Source of the DNA: Isoetes taiwanensis
Lineage: Eukaryota > Streptophyta > Lycopodiopsida > Isoetales > Isoetaceae
Direction: 5' to 3'
DNA: 64,000 bases
NCBI GenBank assembly: GCA_021234155.1
Contig: JAJEKV010000049.1
Location: 2,139,487-2,203,486 of the forward strand
The notes beneath the pieces are model-generated. The model was not told where the DNA came from. It saw nothing but the letters and a program-made list of their open reading frames with translations, and made no database searches. Made by a program: the position numbers and the translations under genes. This document shows positions 10,876 to 22,802 of the stretch, piece by piece (position 1 is the stretch's first letter; every line of letters begins with the position of its first letter).

Positions 10876-11165
10876 AAAGCTATGTTCCATTTCCTCAGGT
10901 GCAAGCACGGCGTCTCACATTCTGCAAGCATTATTATTACATGAAGCTGGTGGTAAAAAAAAAACTCTTGCTCTTTTGCCACTTTTTTATTGCTTGATGA
11001 TGTCTGCAACTTCACCCAAAGCTATGTTCCATTTTCTCAGGTGCAAGCACGGCATCTCCCATTCCGCAAGCATTATTGTCACGTGAAGCTGGTGGAAAAA
11101 GAAATTCTTGCCTTTTTGCCATTTTTTTATTGCTTGATGATGTCTGCAACTTCAACCGCCAAACT
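10876..11165. repeat. Tandem duplication covering the 3' end of the SINA-like gene
   Basis: Two copies about 140-152 bp apart share AAAGCTATGTTCCATTT, CAGGTGCAAGCACGGC and GCTTGATGATGTCTGCAAC. The right copy holds the last codons and stop of the SINA-like gene (minus strand) and its proximal 3'UTR. The left copy repeats that end once more downstream. The gene's own stop is unaffected. Confidence 0.85.
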
Positions 11166-12707
11166 CTGTAATACCAACTCAATGAGAAAGTGCTCATTGA
11201 AAGGGGAACTCTGCCTGTGGTGTGAATATGTATTTGGCGGAATTAGAAGAAAATCTTCGCAAGGCTTGGACAACTCAAGAATGCTTTGAGGATTAGTTTC
11301 AATACAAAGTCTCTTACTTCCCTTCCTAACTTCAAGCTGATAGGAATATAAATCTCCTTCTATGGGTGTTCCAATAAATGCCATATACAACTTATTCCCT
11401 AAAGTTACAAAGTTCTGCTTCTCCTTACATAAAAGAAAATAAATACTTTCAATCCTAAACAGCATATATTTCTCACTGCAGTTAAGTCTCATTGAAAAGG
11501 GTATACCAAATCCCACATCCACAGGTCTGAGGTTATGATAACCCAGTAAATGTTTATGAAAATCTTTTAATGCAGCCTTGAAGGAACAGTCACTGACTGG
11601 GCAGAATGATGTAACAAACTTGCATGCCCTTTCATGCACGTCCTTTTCTAAGAATTTCAGCGTTTCCTGACAGCCATTGCTTGAATATTTGCAATTTACC
11701 CTTAACGACTCGAGCAATAACTCCACGGCGATGCAACGAAATGCTCCTTTTGGCATTGCACAAGCAAAGCATCTATCACTCAATGCAAGGCAGCTGCTAC
11801 ACGAGACGTGACCATTTGCACACTGCACACAGAACATCCATAGAACATGTAAGCAAAATAAATGGTATCAATGCTGAACGTGGCAGAAATATCCTTCAAT
11901 CCAGCCTATTCACCATTCTAAATTGCGTCTTTAATTCCTCATTACTTCTGTACTTGATTGTATAAGATATAATCGACCATAAGCTTCATAGCCCAGTGGA
12001 ACTGTCACGTAAAATGCTTAGTCAACATAGGAACATTAAGAAGGAATTGTTTACTACTCATAATTAAAGGTCGGAGCTTGATACTTGAGGGAGTTAAGGC
12101 CCTTATTTACTACTTCATCATTCCTAAGATATGTGAGAGATATATCTCACTGGATTCCCCAACTACCACATTTTTTGAACGATTCTGCTTCATTTCAAGG
12201 CCATAGGCAAGAGGTCCACTTATACTCTTTGCCTGGCCTCAGTAACACAGACTTGTGACATGGAATATTGGTCTGTTCTTGCTGGCTAAACAAAACACTT
12301 GCACTTCCCTAGGTTTAGCCTACCGTTGGAGAAGATAAGACTCGTGAATTTGGATATCTCTACATATGATGTTGAACTAGCCACAATCCACATGCATATA
12401 CAACTTTTTTCTTACTGAGTTGATATAAGTAAACTAATTAGACCTTTTACCAACCCACATTTTGGAGCAAAAGGAAAAAAGAGGAAGAAAAACAAGGCAA
12501 AGGATAGAAGAGAGGATAACCTGCCACCTGATGAACAGGAGGGAAGAGCTGCTTCCGGCACCGACCGCATTCTAAAATACTAGGGTCAAAATCCCCAGTG
12601 ATAAGGCTGGATTTTTCAGAGCTCCTGCCCATAACTCTGGTAGGCGTCTTGCACTTAGTGGGCGGCCTGACCCGCAGCACCATAGCAGCCGAAACACCCA
12701 AAAGCAC
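11127..12707 (-). CDS. SINA-like RING E3 ubiquitin ligase, two exons, 291 aa
   Basis: Exon 1 is 12707-12528 (60 codons) and exon 2 is 11822-11127 (231 codons plus stop). A phase-0 intron splits the RING finger exactly where exon 1 ends in PPVHQ and exon 2 starts CANGH. The joined RING is C47-x2-C50-x10-C61-x3-H65-x2-C68-x2-C71-x6-C78-x2-C81. It is followed by a SIAH-type zinc-finger region (CKYSSNGC, HERAC, CPVSDC, HKHLLGYH) and a degenerate TRAF-like C-terminal half, the domain order of plant SINA-like (SINAL) proteins, which are of similar length. Such proteins ubiquitinate substrates for proteasomal decay. Exon 1 starts at the first in-frame Met of an open stretch; an upstream 5'UTR intron cannot be excluded. 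No lesion was seen. Confidence 0.88.
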
Positions 12708-13896
12708 AATTCACCTTTTCCCTGCGGAAAAGAATGGAACAGTCTCCATAGCCACCATTCCAAACCAATCCCTTCCGGAAAATTGGCCAGCCATGATTTC
12801 TGTCATTTTCTTTTCACACAGTGCCCCACCTTTGGTGGTTGTGGGTGGCTTCGACATTTGTCCATGTGGCATACCACGTGGCAAACCGTTCTCTATGAAC
12901 CACCAAAAGAGTATCCTTATTATGAAAGAAAAGATAATGTTCTGCAATTGTAGAGTTTTCTACACTTATATAATCGAGACTCACCAAGATTCGATTCTTT
13001 GATGCCTTAGATTCTTGGGTGGGGGAAAAAATCGCGAGGGAAAAATATTTGGGAAAAAATTTCGAACGATGCCACGTTTTTGTCCTTATCCGCTTGGGAG
13101 GAATCGGCTCCGTCAAATCCTCTCCTTAAGGTCCTTGCGTTCTCCGGTAACTCTGTTTCATTGTGTGCTCTCGCACACCGCCGCCATAAGGTAACACGTT
13201 TTGTGTTCTTGTGCTGCATCAATTAGCCATGGCAGTCATTTTTGGTAGGGCAACCTCGCAGCAGATTAGCGGACGTCTGAGAACAAAGGGCAGGCCGCAG
13301 CAGGGTTTTTCGCCCATTATCACAGCTCACATTACCATAATTCTCACAGTAGCTCAAACAGGATGATCTTGCCAGGAAGCCGGATAGGAATTGCAGGCAG
13401 AAGTCATAACAGCATTTGGTTTCGGTGTGGTTCAACCAAGGAGGCATCGATTGGGTTTTTTCAAAAAGAGCTGCTTAGCCGATTCAACCGCTGGTTGCTG
13501 CTGAAAATGGCACAAACAGTATTTTTTCTGCATATGCCAGCAAACTTGTGGAGTTAAAGAAAAAGAGAGCCCAGTGTTTGCGAAAGGTTTCCAGCTTCTG
13601 AAAACTATGGCTCTTGCTTATAGGCAACCTTTCGCAATAGTTTTCTTCTTCTGGAAATATGCCCTTAGCTTCTGTGTTCTCTGGCTCCAAATGATACCTT
13701 GCAGGATTATCCGGAATCTGATACAGAACAGGAAACGGGGAACAGGGAATGGATCTTCCAAATGGTGATTCTAATTTGCTGCTTTCTGATTCTGCAAAGG
13801 ACAAGGACATAATCTTTTAACTGTGATTCACCAAAATTGTTGGTAAGACAACTGACTTCATGTCAAATTATAAATGTTCTGCAATAGTATAGGTAA
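12708..13896. other. Upstream region of the SINA-like gene; no further gene supported
   Basis: Contains several 60-110-codon open frames on both strands without recognisable motifs. The promoter of the minus-strand SINA-like gene should lie in the left part. Confidence 0.45.
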
Positions 13897-15376
13897 TTGA
13901 GTCCTGCTTTTAATAGAATAGAATTTAATAGGACGTTGAGTGCACATGCATTTGCAGCTATGGCTGGATTTGTTCATGCTTGCCCGTCAAATGTCTGGAC
14001 GGCGCATTCTGAGATGAACAACGGAAGGAGCGTGAGCATGTTGGCATGCAAGAATTTGACTTTGGAGACATTTGTCAGCAAGACAATGCCGTTGATCGAT
14101 CTTGAAAAGGTACAGCGAAATTGAAATGCCAATTGAACATACGTTATAGATGTTTCTGATATTGGTTTGTTGTATATATTCACATGATATAAACTTGTTT
14201 CGGGATTAGAGATAGACAAAGAGCTTGTGAATTTAAAAACATGCGCCCATGACTAGCATGGACTTTAAAAGTAATTGTATGTTCACGTGGACTTTAAGTT
14301 TATCTTTGGGTGGGTCTCACTTCTTCTTCTTTGAATAGTTTAAGTATAAAGAGTTCGAGAGAAGACTAGATTCTTTGTCGGTATTTATGGAGGCGTTGAC
14401 TAATTGGATAGTAAAAACTCATGCACATAATCTCTTAACATAGAATCGGCCAGGGCGTTGCATATGGCGGTGCTTTATTTTATGATCCGTTCTAACATAT
14501 GTGTATTATTAAGGAAGCAGAGATTGCTTTGCATCAAAGGGTACCATATCTAAGCTCAATTCTTGAGTTGTCCAAAAACGTGGCTATGGGCTTTTCAATC
14601 TTAAATGTTCGGATGTGCATTTATGAAATAACATTCACGTTTGTGATTGATTCACAATCTTTTGCAATTGCCATTCTTACGTAGAGCGGGACTTATGGGG
14701 AGAACAATATTTGGGCTGCAACCAAATCATGGTAGTCTTCTCCCTCATAAGGTAAACAAGTAACATGTTTGTTTTACGACATTAATCTTTTAAATTAGCA
14801 TGACAATGAGTTGGAATTATCACAAACTTATTCCCCATGATGTGGTGTCTTGAAGTTAAATAAAGCGAGACTCTTCAAGTCCTACTTTGGGCCAAGGAGT
14901 TGTCTATCGTTTAAAGGTATGCACATTTTGCAAATTTGTATACAATTTGTAAGTTCACACTTTTACGGTATTTAACTTTCCATTGTTCTCGGGATACCTC
15001 CATACTAATTGCCCTAGATGATGTTCGAGGAAGAGGGCTTAAATTTCCCCTTCATTTGGAAAAAGTTGCTAATGAGGTAATTAGTATTTTGAGTTCATTC
15101 CATGAAGCTCATGCATTGGAAAAATGCATATGTATCTCCTGGAGTTGATGATCTCAGGGATTTTTATTATTGTAAAAATTATAATTGGGTGCATCAATGT
15201 GTGCGCAATTTAAAGGTTTCAAAGGCTGAAGGAAACTCTAATTGAGCTTAGGGATGGCATTGAAAGGCACGCAGCAGCCGAGCTTGCAGCTATCTTATTT
15301 GGAGATAAAGATCCCACTTATAACAAGGCTGAACCTCCCTTAAACTTCCACAACAAGAATCTAGATCATTCTCAAG
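13897..15376 (+). pseudogene. IGHMBP2/SMUBP-2-like helicase, decayed 5' half with introns
   Basis: A string of exon-like blocks reads in order as the N-terminal part of plant SMUBP-2-like superfamily-1 helicases: LTLETFVSKTMPLIDLEK (to 14109, GT donor), EAEIALHQR and SILELSKNVAMGFSILN (14516-14640), GLMGRTIFGLQPNHGSLLPH (to 14752), IPHDVV and SPTLGQGVVYRLK (to 14916), ILIALDDV and LHLEKVANE (to 15076), then RLKETLIELRDGIERHAAAE, LFGDKDPTYNK and NKNLDHSQ (to about 15375). Introns are kept, so this is a genomic duplicate, not a processed copy. The block near 14830 has stops and needs frame changes. The next block, with the Walker A ATPase motif, does not follow. Intact homologues unwind nucleic acid, some in plastids. 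Identification rests on family memory. Confidence 0.72.
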
Positions 15377-16010
15377 TCAGCTGGCTTGATCTAACTGTGC
15401 ATCATTGGCATCTGTCATTTGAATCACCTTGCAAAGGCACTTTGTGCCACATTGTATTTAAATATATAAAACATCATGCATGTTGTATTATTCAGAATAT
15501 TGGAATAATGGTTAGCCTCATAAGGCAAGCTCCTTAAAACTGATTGTTTTAAAACGTCTCTCAAGGTTCTCATGTTGGGTTCCCAATTGTAGAATTCTAA
15601 TTTTGACTAACGAATCCCAATAATTGAAGATTCTCATGTTGGGTTCCCAATTACAGGATTCTGATTTTGGCTTAAGAATCTTCAAAGCCACTTCCAAAAG
15701 ATAAAAACCAAGTTGCTACATTGCATTGAGTTGCCGATGTAGTACATTGAACATTGAGGAAGATGTTCTTTTAGAAATTTGGGAAAGGATTAGTATTAGT
15801 TTCTGGAATTGTCAAGTTCCACTTCCCTTTGGTTGCAAGATTTATTTGGACAAGACATTTGGAGCATTAGCTTCCAAGATTTATTTCGGGCAAGATATTT
15901 GGAGCATTAGCCTCCAACCACATCAAGGCAGATCTTAAGTTGAGCTTAGGCATCATGACCTAGCCACATTCTTAGGAATATGAGTAATACTCTAGGTTCA
16001 GGATACCGAT
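15377..16010. repeat. Local tandem duplications in noncoding DNA
   Basis: Two copies of a segment built on TCTCATGTTGGGTTCCCAAT lie about 62 bp apart at 15570-15665. Two copies of a 43-bp segment containing AAGATTTATTT and GGAGCATTAGC are at 15836-15920. No coding signal was seen. Confidence 0.7.
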
Positions 16011-16104
16011 GCCAATAAGAAAATATAAATTTTTAAGTCAAGCAAAATTTGGTCTTTGCCAATAAGAAAATATAAATTTTTAAGTCAAGCAAAATTTGGT
16101 CTTT
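16011..16104. repeat. Exact 47-bp tandem duplication
   Basis: The segment starting GCCAATAAGAAAATATAAAT at 16011 is repeated without a visible change at 16058. The identity points to a recent event. Confidence 0.9.
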
Positions 16105-17647
16105 GCCATGCCTTCTTACCTGTAATGAGAGGATAACTCGAATTTGTTGGACACTAATAACATGTATTGTGATAGATTTCATATATAATTACGGGGCGTA
16201 TCATTCTTATTGCATTGTTTTTTACATGAAGTTCTTGATACTCTTAAGTTACTTCTCACGTGTTTGTTCCGCCACTTGATTTTGATGCAAGGCTTGGTTG
16301 AAAGGAAATCGTTAGAATACTACATCGTAGAAAAATGTGCACCTACGAGTACTCAAGGAAAAGTCTCCTCTTGACATGTATGATCTTTAGAACAAGATTG
16401 TGTTAAGTATTAGCATAAAGAGATGGACAATTGCAACCTAATGCATAGGATGTAGCATTTAAATTTTGTGCAGCGAGGATCAACTACTTAGTACCATGCG
16501 GGTAGCATTTAAATTTTGAGCAAGATTCTAAAATTATCTGGTCTATCTTACGACAAGGACACGCGTCCCATAATGTTCTAATTATTTTGTTTGGTATTTG
16601 AGGAGGGTATCTCGCCAGTGGTTTGGTCTAGATTTTGGGGGCGTATGTATGCAAAACCGTAGTTGCAGTGTATTTTTTGAGTGATTTGAGCTGCTTGTTG
16701 GTTAGTCAAAAGCAGCATTCCAAAATAGGCTGTGGCATGCATTTTTTTTTGTGGTCTGTGTGCATGGTCTGAGAATAAAAGGATAAGGCTGCATGGCCCT
16801 TTCTTTGTTTGGGGGTGCCAGCGGATCCGGCGAATATAGTAAATCTTTTTCTTGTGTAGAAGAAATTCGAGGAGAAATCGGTGGGCTATGATGAGGGCGG
16901 AATCCCAGATATTCAAACGCACAATTACTTGTCTCAGAGGCATAAGAAGGTTTAGATTTGGCTTATTTACCTAGATTCAAGGGTTTTGGAGAGGCCGGCA
17001 TGGCCTGGAGGTTCGAATCCTCCAGCCCTGTTGTGTGTGTTTGTTCTACAGTTAGATCCAGGAAGACGATTGATTTCGGCGGTTCCAAATCTTGGAGTCA
17101 GCACAGAAGTAGTTCAAATTCTTGCAGTGAGCAGAGAAGTAGTCAGCACAGAAGTAGTTCAAAATCTTGCAGTGGGCAGAGTGCGGAGAGTGCAAGCCGC
17201 GAAGTCCAGGATGATGCAGGATTGAGCCCTGTCAGTTGTGTTCGGTGGCGAAGACTTGCAAACATTGTTTCTGCATTGAGAAACAGGGAACAGGGATTTG
17301 AAAGTGCGGTTGTAAGTCTGTTGTTCACAGGCCGGAAGCCTTTTGGGAGAGGAAAGGAACTATGGTTTGAGCAAGCTATGGTTTATTCTGGCAGGGGTGT
17401 CTTTTTAATTGGACCATAGGATTTGTCATGCGTTTCTTCTGGCAGAGTGTTCATATCCATGGATCTGGAACAATCCTACGAATATACTGGGAATCGACGG
17501 CTGACAATGAACCTTACCAAAAAAAACCGATAAGGAAAGAAAAATAAGGAAAATTGTCTAATCAAGAAAGCCTTTTGCGCAAATGCGAACTATGATAAAT
17601 CCATTACTAAACAAGATTAGAACTTAGACTCGGGCCAACTTTATAGG
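16105..17647. other. Intergenic with a 45-bp tandem repeat and a tRNA-like B box
   Basis: Two 45-bp units starting CAGCACAGAAGTAGTTCAAA at 17099 and 17144 sit inside an open plus-strand frame (16958-17419) with no recognisable domain. At 17010-17020 GGTTCGAATCC, flanked by GGAGG/CCTCC stem bases, is a perfect pol III B-box/T-loop. I could not build the rest of a tRNA around it: no matching acceptor stem lies 60-90 bases upstream. Confidence 0.5.
17645..17647. repeat. Left 3-bp target-site duplication (AGG)
   Basis: AGG directly precedes the left inverted terminus of the 17.6-22.5 kb element and is matched by AGG at 22522-22524. Confidence 0.7.
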
Positions 17648-20600
17648 CACAAGGCACCCAAAAGTTTAACCATTATGATAAACCACTAAAAAACCACTAT
17701 AGATGTGGTTTTTTATGCTAAAAAAATTATTCCTAAAAAAAACCACATAACATAGTGGTTTTCATAACCAGTATGTGGTTATTCATGTTGATTTTATGTT
17801 ATAGCATGGTTTATTAAAACTAATATTGGTTTATTACATTGTTTCTAGCATCAATGGTGGTGATTCATGTTGGTTTTCTAACGTAGCATGGTTTATTAAA
17901 TCTACAGTGCTTTGTAGCATGGTTTTCAACACCATTTGTTAATATGGCAATGGTTGTTTACGTTGGTTTTCTATTGTCGCATAGCTTAGAGAAGGTGAAA
18001 TAGTTTATAGCATGGTTTTATACCAATTTAAATGCCTGGACAGTTACTCGTGCTCGTTTTCTATTATAACACTACATGTTATAAAATGGTTGTGGTTTGT
18101 AGCATGGTTTTCAATACCGACTTAATTATCATGGTGACATTCATATAAAATGGTGTGACTATTCATAGTGGTTACTCGTAAGGCACCCAAAAAACAAATG
18201 TCATAATTAACCGCTGTCAGACGACTATAGATATTGAGGCTGATGCTTCTCTTCGAATGTTAATCTGGGAAACTTTCATCAAGCTACAACCGTAAGAAGT
18301 CACCTACATATCTGACTACAAATGGGCTTTGTAGCTACCTCTTCTTCAAACATGTTCAAGAGGTGTCTACCTGCTATAGGGCTTTGTAAAAGTTCACTTA
18401 TAAATGAGAATTCTTTGTCTTTCAGAAAAAAAAGGGACAACCGAAAGAAAAATGGTACAAGACCTTATTTCAAAACATGGCTCCATAAGGGGCTAGATAG
18501 AAAGTTTTTAAACACTTAACGATCCCTTAATGGATCAATATAATGATTCTGCATTATGAACCTATGCATGAACAAGAAATAACATAGCTCCATAAACCAT
18601 TTGAAGCAAGTAATCATAACATGACAAGCCGAAAATGACAAATAAATGGACCACCCCAAGATACAAATAAATGAAACAAGTACAAAGAAGCTTCGTTCGC
18701 TCGTTCATTACAGTCTTAGATGCATCAGGGTACTAGAGGGAGGGCACTACGCTTTTTTTCTAACATAAATGTTTCTAAGGCCCTCCCCAAATGGGTGGTC
18801 CACATCCCTTGCCACCTATGACACTTAGTCCTCCTATACCAAGTGGCACCTAGGAAAAGTTGTTGCAAATCCAAATATGTTGAGGCATTTTTTCGCAGAT
18901 TCGTATAAGTAGTAGGCAGATTCGACGAAGCTACATTCAGTACCTTAGGGGATGTACAGTACGTCTCGTACTTAGAGAATGTAGGGTAAAAAAAAAAACT
19001 TTTTTTAAGGGAGTTTAAACCATACAATAAGGTAATTTCGTGTCTTTAACATTTATGTGCCCTAAAGTCAGCATACTCGAAGCCGCATTTCGTCTGGTTC
19101 TTTCTACAGAGAATCGAATACAGAGAATCGAAGAGGCCATTAGAGATCGATGGCAGCAGGCGGAGCCATGAGGACTCATCAAACAGCACTATGCTAATGG
19201 ATACCGGACGATTTTGCATGGTGAGAGCTCTCACAGACAGATCTTCATGTGCTTGATTTTTCTTGCTTTTTTGTCTTTAAAATCGAGTTACTGCAAGGTG
19301 TTCTGACTCTATTCCATTTCGAGCAAGCCTCTTGAATTTGAGCTGAGCAGGTGCAACCTTCTTATGCTTGTATGTTTCTTTATTTTGCTGTAAAACTGCA
19401 ATAAAGGACTTCAGTCTGCAACAAGATATAGCAGGGTACGTCTTCTCTGCCTTGATAATACTGTCTTTTTCTTTGTTCCCATCTTGCCTTAATAGTTATA
19501 TCTTTGTTCTCTATGTTGCATTAATGTCTTATATCTGTTCAAATGGATAAACAGGTGTAAAAGAAATCGTCAAATATGTAGCTGCTGCAATCAACTATTT
19601 TTTGAAGATTTAAGGAGGGAGGGGCCAAGTATTTCTAAATGTTTTATCTGGTAAAATTGCATTTATGTTTCGTTTTTGTAGCAATTGTAGGCTGGAAAAG
19701 CGTCTTAAGCAGGTTTTGTTAGTGTAGGAAAATTTCCATGGAGTTATAAGAAGTTTCACGAACCAAGTGGCGAACTGCTCTAGCCTCAAGCTCTGGCGTT
19801 ATCAGGCTGATCTGACTTAGTAGCAAGATAGGATGGAGCTTGAACGATCATGACATAAACATCACCGGTTACAAAACATTTCTATTTTTCCCCCTGCTGT
19901 GGATTTTGCCTACTAGCTCGTTGTGGTATTTCTTATATTTTCCTTTACCCTTTTAGCTAGACTAGGCCCTCCTCGTTAGCCATCTTGTTACAACATCTAG
20001 CATGGCTTCTACATTATATTACTACTATTTTGCTGAATGTTAAACTCTGGATTTTTTGCACTACAAAAACATTATTGCTCAATTATCTTATCTTTTAAAA
20101 TTGTAAGGCTTTGATTTTTGTGCCGGCGTTCCCTCTCCCCCCTTGTGGCACACTTTTCTGTTGGCAGTCCTTCTCCGCTATTTTCAAAATCTGAAATTTA
20201 TTGGGCGTGTCTTCGAAGGAAAAATTGCATTCGTTTGGAGCAAAGGTAGGTAGCAGAGGTTAGCAGCAGCTGCATACAATCTGGCGCATCTGAACTTTCT
20301 TTCTGCTTCAAAAGTTTCAAGGCCTTTCAAAGCTCTGTCTCTTTAGCATTGGCGACCATCTTACGTTTGGAACAAATTCGCCTTTTTTTCTCCAATGCCT
20401 GATTTCAGAAGACTAGAGCCTGGCAGATCCGACTTGCATTGCGTTTTTTTAAGGTACTGTGTTGAGTTTACAGTTGTGTCTACTTTGGAGCTGAAGAAGC
20501 ATATATAAAGAATTGATACCTTCAAATTGCCCAATCCAGTGCTTCTTATTTCGGTTACAGTGTCAATCAGCATTACGATAGTGCTAAGTAATGGTTCTTC

Positions 20601-22521
20601 ATTAAAACTATAAAATCATAGCATATTCACGGCTTAACTTGTATGAGACTGTTGTCCACTGTAGGCAGACCAGTTTTATATGTGCACATTTGCTTCTAAT
20701 TACAGGGTTCAAGATTGTAAAGGGTTTTTACATAGTTTTCCATGTTTTGCTTAAGAATTTTATTAGAAATCTGTGTTTGAACTTCATCTTGCATCCGCTT
20801 TTGCATTTTCCAGTTAACAGTTAGTATTCTTGCTATTAGGGCAGAGCTTGGAGCCGATATTTGAGAGTTTCGCGTGAGCTTGGAACCGCTAGCAGTGAAT
20901 GGTATGAAAGGTAAATCCATGAACCCTATAATGGTTTTTGCTTGAAATGGTTTTGTGGAATGCCCAAAGAAACTTTTCCCCTCTTTCATTATGCTTCGCT
21001 TTCCTGCGGCCGTTTCTGTAGAGACATACAGATAGTTATGTTGTACCTGGGACGGAGGAGTAACCTTGAACTGAAATGCCCTGGGCAAACATTATCTATT
21101 AATTCTTGGATCTGTTTTCCTGTGGGAGGCTAAAGAAACTCCCGGAATTACATTTGCATTTGCAGCCATTCTCTAAAGGATTTGCAGGCAGTGTTTGAGC
21201 CATTTTCTAAAGTTAAGCACTCTGAATATCTCCAGAATATCTGAATAATATTTGCAGAATCAGTAATGGAGTCTATTCCTGGAATCAAATGGATGGATCA
21301 TGATATTTATACGACCAATTTTTTCCTTTTAACTTAGCAATAATTGTTATCAAATCCCTTTATATATTTAGTTGTTGTGTGTCAATAAGCTGTGGCACAG
21401 TAAAGAGATCATTATCTTTCTTTCACACTGTTGTACCTGTGATCTTGCTTTTGTTTCCCTTATAGTAGGATTTTAGTTGGACTTGGGGGCAGTGGATGCA
21501 AGTTATGGGATTCAGAGTTTCACGAATGGTAAAAATTGAAATTGGATTTCTGGTAGTAGTTAGTTTAAGATTGAAGTAACATAGTAGTTTTTTTAATGTT
21601 TGCTGGAAAGGTTGAAAGCTGTAAGTGATTTTTGAAGTGGCTTCTTTAGGGTTACTAGGCTCTATTTATCCATTTGAATAAGTGTGGATAATGGTTTAAC
21701 CAAGGTTCGAATCCTTGGAGCTCCTTTCATTTATTACCATTTGTTGTCACATCCGAAAAAAATTCTTGTAATTACCAATAGTAAAGACTATTCATGCTTT
21801 AATAGCTTGCACTATGAACCCCCTGCATAGCTAGCACAAGAACCACATCATGCTATGATGAGAAAAAATGATACTTTATTAATAAATTAACTGAAAATGC
21901 TTTGGTCAATAAATCACTAGTGCTCTCTAATCTTTAACCACACTAGCATTCCACTAAAAACCCTATATGATTTGCATTTACGAAATGGGTAGCATTCTAC
22001 TATAAACCCTAGATGTTTTGCACGCACAAAATGGGTAGCGTTTTACTAAAAATCCTATATGGTTTGCATGCACAAAAGGAAAGGTTTTACCTATATGGTT
22101 TGCATGCACAAAAGGGAAGGTTTAGACCATTAAACACGTGCAGCTTTTGTCACTTTTAACACAATGAGAACCATATAAACTTATCATAACACTTTAGGAA
22201 CCACATTACATAACATTATATTAAAACGAGTCTCATTACCACTACCTTATATCATATTACGAACCATACACATGAACCATGATATGAAACAATGGCAAAT
22301 AAACATGTTAGAAAACCATATAATTGAGCACCATGATTAAACCATTGATAATTACTTAGTCAAAATACCACTTTATTAAAGCATCTAAAGAAACCATATA
22401 CTTTAGCCATGTAATGTTTTTAATGATATCAACCCACAAAGATGCATTGGTTTCTTTGAACGGCTTTTTATGTATAACCAAGGAAAAAACCCGTAATAGT
22501 TTTATTTTTGGGTGCCTTGTG
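17648..22521. mobile_element. CACTA-like (CMC) DNA transposon, 4.87 kb, non-autonomous
   Basis: The ends are perfect 16-bp inverted repeats: CACAAGGCACCCAAAA at 17648-17663 and its reverse complement at 22506-22521, bounded by a 3-bp AGG duplication. Dense subterminal repeats follow, as CATGGTTT/GTGGTT on the left (17700-18180) and as the opposite-strand AACCAT/AACCAC on the right (21840-22460). Opposed subterminal repeats, ends starting CAC and a 3-bp duplication are the layout of the CACTA superfamily, although the usual CACTA start is CACAA here. A direct copy of the terminal motif recurs inside the element at 18179. The 3.6-kb core has only short frames with no transposase I can recognise, so the element would depend on a partner in trans. 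Confidence 0.75.
18200..21800. other. Core of the CACTA-like element; unrecognised content
   Basis: Open frames of up to about 130 codons occur (for example 20696-21088 minus and 18725-19027 minus), but none has a domain I can name and codon-like structure is weak. A perfect B-box (GGTTCGAATCC) within an 8-bp-stem hairpin context lies at 21704-21714. The core may hold captured host DNA; nothing shown here proves it. Confidence 0.4.
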
Positions 22522-22524
22522 AGG
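22522..22524. repeat. Right 3-bp target-site duplication (AGG)
   Basis: Matches AGG at 17645-17647 across the CACTA-like element. Confidence 0.7.
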
Positions 22525-22802
22525 GTTAGAACTAAAGAAATGTTCGCGGCGGCCTTGGCCGCCGCGATAAATTTCTTGTACTTTTAATTTATATCATACG
22601 TAGCTGTTCTGCCTCGGCGTCCTATCCTATGCTGCCACGTGGCATTTTCCCACCTCTTTTCCAGGAAATTCATCTATTAACAATCTGTTTTTTTACTTGA
22701 CGTTCTTGCTTGGACCTTTGGATTGGCGACACGTGGCGCAAAACGGACGCCTATCTGTTGTCCACGTAATAGCAAGTCCATTTACTGGACTTTCCTGACG
22801 TG

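Noticed and set aside
12598-13002. 134-codon plus-strand frame upstream of the SINA-like gene
   Set aside because: Overlaps SINA-like exon 1 on the other strand and has no recognisable domain.
16981-17030. A tRNA gene around the T-arm-like GGTTCGAATCC
   Set aside because: No 5' acceptor strand pairing with the bases after the T-arm, and no D-arm or anticodon arm at the right distance.
18725-19027. 100-codon minus-strand frame in the CACTA-like core as a transposase fragment
   Set aside because: No CACTA TNPA/TNPD motif or other known domain visible. Length is within chance for this base composition.
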